From Antennarius striatus (lineage: Eukaryota > Chordata > Actinopteri > Lophiiformes > Antennariidae): a DNA stretch of 64,000 nt. The position numbers were made by a program, and so were the translations under genes. Shown here one piece after another: positions 58,078-64,000 of this stretch. The first letter of the stretch is position 1; every line of letters begins with the position of its first letter. A model generated the notes under the pieces. The model was given only the letters and a program-made list of their open reading frames with translations, was not told where the DNA came from and did not search any database. Where the stretch lies: assembly GCF_040054535.1 (NCBI RefSeq), contig NC_090780.1:12891001-12955000 (forward strand), given 5' to 3'.

Positions 58078-58887
58078 GGTTATATAATACTAGCGGGAAC
58101 CCGTGGAAATTCCACGATAAAACAATTATGTCAGACTTCATACCAAACATACGATAACCAAACGTACCCAACGGAGTCAAATATCAACATGGTGACGTAA
58201 CGACTTTGTGTTGACAAATCATGGATTGCGCTGGGCGGGCATTGCGAAGCCATAGATGAATGATAGCAGGCGAACTGGAGAAAGAAAGCTAAGTAATTGT
58301 GAGATTTGGAAGGAGCTAAGGTTAAAGGAAAAGACACCTGTCAAAAGAGCAAGTGGAAAAGAAATTTTAGAGAAGTGATAGTTCTGTTAGCTGACTACAT
58401 GAACAGGACTATATGTAGTTACTTAAAGAGCGTTTTTGTCAGATGCCTGAGTAGCATTTTGGATACTACATCGATTGCCCCATTCCAAACGGAAACCATA
58501 GCTGGACAAACTGTTCCCTGTAAAGACAACAGAAACAATATCTTAGCACCAAATGCAGACAGACACAACAGCAGCTACACCGAAGGATTCACAGGCTAAC
58601 TAGTCCGATAATTCCCTAAAGATTAATGGAGAACAAACCCAGAGCTAAAAAATGAATGAATACTGGTCTGACATCCCAGTAGAAATGACGATGACTCTGT
58701 CAGTCCAGCTGATCCACTTTCAATGTTGTGTTGTTTGAAACCAAAATGAATTTTGACAGGAGTGTCCTTTAACTGCCATCAGTGCTGACGTGACAGAAGA
58801 CATCTCGTCACTGCATCAACAAATGATTTTGCCTATAATTATATATCGTCTTTTTTTGTCCCTGCAGCTTTTGCCTTTATCTACCAA
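58078..58887. other. Unassigned sequence
   Basis: It starts with ACTAGCGGGAACCCGTGGAA, which could be the end of a mobile element. An open frame of 97 codons (58306-58599) has no recognised family. Nothing is firmly supported. Confidence 0.35.
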
Positions 58888-58905
58888 TGTTCTGATGTAG
58901 GTCTG

Positions 58906-59131
58906 AAGCCGGGGATGTAGCTCAGTGGTAGAGCACATGCTTCACATCTTTGCCCTGAATTCAATTTGCACAAGCCAGTGTCAGCTGTAGGCTGGTCCCA
59001 ACCCCTCATAGAGTGGCAGCAGGGAGGGCATCCAACATAAAAAACTTTGCAAAACACATGTAAGCATACAAAAAGAAAAAAAGGATAACACGCTGTGGCG
59101 ACCCCTGATGGGACAAGCTGAAGGGAAGTTT
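58906..59131 (+). mobile_element. tRNA-Ala-headed SINE with RTE-derived body and tail
   Basis: The head GGGGATGTAGCTCAGTGGTA GAGCACATGCTT (58911-58942) matches the 5' half of tRNA-Ala with an intact A box; the B box is decayed. The body (ACAAGCCAGTGTC... GGCTGGTCCCAAC... GAGGGCATCC) resembles the 5' region of the RTE LINE at 45499-45575. The tail CGCTGTGGCGACCCCTGATGG GACAAGCTGAAGGGAA resembles the RTE 3' end. It is flanked by 18-base duplications TGTTCTGATGTAGGTCTG (58888-58905) and TGTTCTGATGTGGGTCTG (59132-59149), with one mismatch. Confidence 0.9.
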
Positions 59132-59577
59132 TGTTCTGATGTGGGTCTGCTTTAAGTGAAAAACAATGTTGTCAGAGATAGCTGTTGGTTAGTGCAGAAA
59201 AGTCTTAAAAGCCACAAGGATTTATTTCTCATAACAGAGTTCTCCTATATGTGAAGAACTGATGTGTGTCAAGGCTTTTGGGAGAGTGGGATATTTTCTA
59301 AAGTGACTCACAGTGGGTGAGGTGTTAAACAGCAGGTGATGATTATTTTCACATATTCCTCTGTGAGATGTTTCTCTTTGTTTGCAGCGCTTTATTCTGT
59401 TCCTGACCCAAATGAACTACTGAGAAACACTCAACTGAAATGCTTTTACTGCTATAATTACAATGCCTTTTCAGGAATGCTTTTAACTTTGCCCAAAGAA
59501 TTATGTCAAAAGAAAGGCTTTTGTTCTTCACCAGAAATCCCAAGAAGTAGTAAAGCAGATCCAGCAACCCTTTGTGG

Positions 59578-60788
59578 CAGGTGTCTCTAAACTTTTTCCT
59601 GTGAGGGCCACATAACTTTTCCCTTCTCTGATGTGGGGCCGGGGTCAGTTTGTAACAGAAAACTGACAATCGCAGGGGTGCCTAAACACTTATTGTCTTC
59701 CAGAAAGCCACACAACTAAATATTAATAACTCTTTCCAGGACCTAAACATAAAAAAATCTCATGAAATAAATAATAACACTACTAATGAAATAAATAACA
59801 CTGTGAAATAGATAATACCCAAATAACCTGAGATCTTCACAGAAAAAAAGGCCATGGACATTATTTTTCTGTGTGCCGTGCACAATCTTAACAGGTGAAA
59901 CTTCAGCTTTGTTGACAGAGCAGACTTTTACTGAAATGACTCATATGAGCAGCCTCTCAAAGTTCTTCCTTCCTTCTAATCATTTTGTAGGGTCCAGTAG
60001 GCTTGTAGCTGCTGTTTGCTGATCTCTTTCTCATCACCTTCCTGCGAAAACCACAAAGCAAGCAAGTTGAGAAGTGATACAGACCCTACACAGCACAGTT
60101 CATTTATCTACCAGTATGGCTGTGGAGATGGATTTCATTTCTGTAGATTTTATGATGATTATATTTGTTTATACTCAGAATGACTCATTCAGGCCAGAAT
60201 GACCTTTGTATGTTCATCGGTGTGAACTATGGGCCTGCATATGGCCGCTGAGAAGTTGAATGTCGTGTTCCATGTGAGTCACAGCTAGTCTCAAACACTG
60301 ATGCAGGTGTTCATCTGTCAGTCTTGACCTCATCTGAGTTTTCAGATAAGGTCAAGAAGAAGGCTGGGCTTCATCGATGTCGGCCACAAAGGGGTTCTGG
60401 AAAAGACTGTTTTTGCATTAGTGTGTAGTTCACAGAATTGTACACGGAACTCCGCCTTCAGCGTTTCCAGTGCTTCCACACACCTTTTCAGCTGGGAACG
60501 GCTCCACTGGGCTCTCTGCAGAGAGGTTTTGGTTAGCAGGAAGATGAAGTTGTGCTTTTTCACTTGTTCCAAAACCAGCGCTAGTTTCACCTGAAATGCT
60601 TTTATTTGGGAATACATGTCGCAAATAGGTTTCCCCGGTCCTCATAGCTGCAAGTTAAGGCCGTTCAGCATTTCTGTCATGTAAAAACGCAATGTGCCAA
60701 AATGCATTTTTCTGGTACTGTTCAGGGGGCCGTGCCAAATGTAGTGCCGGCCACATCCGGCCCGCGGGCCTTAGTTTGGGGACCACTG
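59578..60788 (-). mobile_element. hAT (Charlie-like) DNA transposon remnant with 8-bp target duplication
   Basis: The 1.2-kb unit is flanked on both sides by CTTTGTGG (59570-59577 and 60789-60796), the 8-base duplication of hAT elements. The left end CAGGTGTCTCTAAACTTTTT and the right end read inward, CAGTGGTCCCCAAACTAAGG, are related inverted repeats of the Charlie type. A minus-strand open frame (60617-60342; MYSQIKAFQVKLALVLEQVK) and the sequence just before it resemble ZBED/GTF2IRD2-type hAT transposases. Most of the transposase, including the N-terminal zinc finger, is missing, so the copy is non-autonomous. Confidence 0.85.
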
Positions 60789-60799
60789 CTTTGTGGTGT

Positions 60800-62010
60800 C
60801 CAGCACCGTTTGTAATTGCCTGTAGATGTTTGCTCTGCAGGAACTCTGAACAATCTTTTTACTGTAGTTCAATATTTTAGAACCTATGATTAAGAAGTAG
60901 TTCTCAGTTCCTGTGAACCCCATTCCCCCTTACTTCTTACTACAAAGACATGACATAAATAAGAATTAATCTTGTAGTCCAACAAATTATAATATGATTC
61001 CAGGGTGTCCATCAGGTGTAATAATAAGGTAACTGGGTTAGTCACTACAGCCATAATATCAGCTGTAGAGACTAACCCATAAGCAGTAATTTATATCCAC
61101 CAATCTCCATCCCTCAATGTTTTTATTCATCCTAATACTGGCTCCTAATGATTCTAACAATAAAATGCTCACAGACCGTCTCTCTAGAGAGGATTAATAC
61201 ATTAATTATCACTAAATCCTTTTATAATGTATTAACTCATCTTAAAAAACTGGGATCAATTCCAGAGAATGAATGAAAAGGAATCCCCACTCCATCACAT
61301 CAGAAGCCTTTTTGGCATTTAAGGGAATTACTTTACGTACTTAGCGGCTAATCTATTAAGGCTGTTCTTACACTTTCTGTATAGGATCAGTTCATGAAAC
61401 TGGCTTGACCGGGATATTTAATATTCGGTGGGTTTTCCTGTATAGGCACAAGGTCAGTACCTTCGTTGGTATCTTACAATCCATATTGAGCTAGTAGGTC
61501 TTAAATTAGTTTATATTTGTTATACTCCTGTCCTTCTTGGGAATTATAGTTATTAAGGCTTCGTTGAAAATACATGGCAACTGTCTCTTCTCTGAGACCT
61601 CTGATAAACCTGTAACACTGGAACAAGAATTTCTCTGTACTCTTTATAATATTCCAACTGAATTCCACAAGGATTTCCTAGTTTCATTTTGCTTCCTTCT
61701 TTATTTCTGCTGCAGGCATTGGAGACTTTAGTTTCTTTACATAATTAGAAGAAAATTTAGACAGACTAATGTTAGACAAAAACATTTCTCGCTCTTTTTG
61801 ATGTGTTTGACTTTTGGTAACATATTTTAACATCAGTTGCTGGAGCAAAACTACCAGACTTTAAACTTTAACACAAATGTGTACATCATGACTTCAGTCT
61901 GTCTCTCAGGCCCAGCAGGGATTCTATTAAAAAACTATAATAAATAAAGATATGAAAAGGTTTTTCATGCTAACACAAAGAGTGAGCAGAAGGGTATATA
62001 AGTGGGATTT
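60800..62010. other. Gene-poor AT-rich sequence
   Basis: No gene, RNA or clear repeat recognised. Confidence 0.4.
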
Positions 62011-62012
62011 TT

Positions 62013-62122
<110 letters not shown>

Positions 62123-62152
62123 CGCATGGTTGTTTGTCTTTCATGTGGCCCC

Positions 62153-62240
62153 CCAATGAGCTGGCGTTTTATCCGGGGTGTACCTCACCTCTGGCCCAGC
62201 TGGGATAGGCTCCAGCAAACACATGACCCATCACAAGGCA
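62153..62240 (-). repeat. Family A repeat fragment, reversed
   Basis: GAGCTGGCGTTTTATCCGGG GTGTACCTC... CCCAGCTGGGATAGGCTCCA is the reverse complement of the family core at 6105-6190. Confidence 0.7.
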
Positions 62241-63740
62241 GATAATGGCTCTAGACAACGTGATTACGACCACCTTGTCTGCATGTATGGATGGAAATTA
62301 TAATATCATTGTCAGTTTAATTAGTTTTTATCTTAATGAAAATCAACTTGTACCATGTCATGCCACCATTTATATACATTCCTTCCACTGCAACCTATTG
62401 TCTATTTTTAGCCCTTTACCAAGCCTTCCTTTACAGCGGCATTGAGGTCCTCACAGGAACAGACAGGAAAGTGATGGGATGGCTGAGGAACGCCACCTAA
62501 TCTCACAGAAGCAGCTCTGTTCCTTTATCAGTGCAGGAATGTCTCCATTTGAAGCCACACAAAGACAGCAGAGCGTCTGAGGCTGAGGATTATCATCCAC
62601 TGTCACTCAAACTGTTTCCTGTCAACCACAAAGACTTCACCTACCCAACAAGGATCACGCTGTCGAACCGGTGATGAAACACGGACACGGTGACACCAAA
62701 GCATCGCTCGCATTCTTTAAACATTAAATCAGGTTCACAGTGCAGGGTTAAGTGTCACATGTTTCTGTGTAATGTTGACGCACATTAAATCCAACATTAA
62801 ACGTTTTTTCATGGTATTTAATGTTGTTGAAGAGTCCCGAAAATGTATTCCTACCTTTTTTGTTTTAAATTATGTCATTCTGTATTTAAGTTCTATCTTA
62901 TCTGGTAGATTTTACTTCCACGCTTAAATGTGACAAAAGATATGTGCTGATAGCACAGGATCTTCTAACACCATCAACTGGTAATGTTTGCTCGAAAGAG
63001 GCTGAATTCTGACCACTTTAGACCTATAGATATGAGTTTGTATCGCTTTCAATTTTCCTTTACAGTTGCTGATTAAATGAACGAAGCAGTGAAATGATAA
63101 AGATTTGTCAGATTCTCTACATTTATACCACTTGAAACCTGGAGCAATAGATTAGAAATAGATAGATAGATAGATAGAATAGATAGAAAAAAGGAATTTC
63201 AGCTTCCCATCCTGAGTGTAACGTCAAAGAAAAATTGGCTCTGTGTGAATGTCGTCTGTGGTGACGTAGATGTAGTTTATTCTTGGATACTGGAGGAAAA
63301 CCTCCTGTTCACTTCCAAAAAATGTTTTTCACATGAAGATAAATAGGTTTGACATCCATCTATAAAATTACAAATGGGTCACAAGCGGACAAGGTATTAT
63401 CATGATTAAATAAAATATTTTTGTAAAAATTACTCACATAAATCATGTGATGTTGAGCTCTGAACATAGCCTGTTGGATGCTGTTGTTTTGTCATGTTTT
63501 TCTCATTATTTTAAAACATAACTCTTGTTAGTTTGTGTTAAAGTTTCTGAAATAAGAAAGTTTTACAAACCTCTGCAAAGCCAGCTAATTTCTCTTTAAC
63601 CCTTTACTAAGTTTGATGAGGATCAATGCAATGAACAGTGCAACCAACTTTATGGGGCAATAATGAATAAAGAGATTTCAATATGAAGCAGCAGAGGAAG
63701 TTAGAAGACTTTAAAATATATGTCTCTCCCAAGCAATATC
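62241..63740. other. Gene-poor sequence
   Basis: No supported gene. A short (GATA)n run lies at about 63159-63185. Confidence 0.4.
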
Positions 63741-63746
63741 AAAGGA

Positions 63747-63889
63747 GAACCAGGAGGTTTATGGATGTAGTGAAAGAGGACATGAAGGTAGTTGGTGTGA
63801 GAGAAGAGGATGCAGCAGACAGGGTTAGATGGAGGCAACTGATTCGCTGTGGCGACCCTTGAAGGGAAAAGCCGAAAGGAAAAGAAGAC
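63747..63889 (+). mobile_element. 5'-truncated RTE LINE, about 140-base 3' end
   Basis: It matches the last part of the RTE frame: AGGAGGTTTATGGATGTAGT GAAAGAGGACATG through GTTAGATGGAGGCAACTGAT, then the stop and the shared end GAAGGGAAAAGCCGAAAGG (compare 48214-48340 and 10577-10705). Its CGCTGTGGCGACCC is closer to the SINE tail at 59090-59103 than the other LINE copies are. Confidence 0.92.
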
Positions 63890-64000
63890 AAAGAAACAAA
63901 ATGAAAAACATCTCAGAATCTCCAGAACTCCTCTTTTTAATCAAACAGTCTGCAGTGATTTTTCCCACCTCTGTGAATGTGTGTAACAGCCTGAATGACC

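Noticed and set aside
58081-58110. ACTAGCGGGAACCCGTGGAA as the end of a Helitron or similar element
   Set aside because: Only one short end is seen; no partner end or coding part could be found.
58911-58982. A functional tRNA-Ala gene
   Set aside because: Only the 5' half matches; the B box and 3' half are decayed, and the unit has SINE structure with an 18-base target duplication.

Overview
The window reads as a teleost fish nuclear chromosome. It has spliced genes with GT-AG introns, very many (CA/TG)n, (GATA)n and (AAGG)n microsatellites, teleost-type LINE, SINE and hAT copies, and an ora3/ora4-like pair of intron-containing V1R-type receptors, which is a fish arrangement. Ten protein genes occupy about the first 49 kb. 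The last 15 kb shows no recognisable gene and is mostly repeats and unassigned sequence.

Layout: the 3' end of crocc (rootletin, +, 830-3034) converges on mfap2 (microfibril glycoprotein MAGP-1, -, 4519-8197). A microsatellite-dense stretch follows (7.2-10 kb), with a GC-rich island and a 5'-truncated RTE LINE. Next come sdhb (complex II iron-sulfur subunit, -, 11617-14521), mrpl20 (mitoribosome bL20m, +, 16026-17460) and atad3 (mitochondrial AAA+ ATPase, +, 18538-23732), three neighbouring genes for mitochondrial proteins. Then come ssu72 (RNA polymerase II CTD phosphatase, -, 25834-29193), the coding-intronless fndc10 (-, 31440-32441), the convergent receptors ora3 (+, 34460-35637) and ora4 (-, 36581-38427), and vwa1/WARP (-, 40308-48958). 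The 6.5-kb first intron of vwa1 holds a nearly full-length dead RTE LINE nested in an older repeat.

Synteny (from general knowledge, not from a search): crocc-mfap2-sdhb corresponds to human 1p36.13, and mrpl20-atad3-ssu72-fndc10-vwa1 to human 1p36.33. The window therefore joins two blocks that are far apart on human chromosome 1. The join lies between sdhb and mrpl20, where there is a perfect 60-bp AT-rich palindrome.

The genes do not form one pathway. All exon structures were built by reading splice signals and reading-frame phase by eye; where I could count, the lengths agree with the families. I found no CRISPR array, operon or clearly new protein system. The most interesting observations concern mobile-element biology (a tRNA/RTE mosaic SINE with an 18-bp target duplication, an hAT copy with a perfect 8-bp duplication, a nested LINE), two 60-bp palindromes, and a (TG)n tract pressed against a rootletin splice acceptor.
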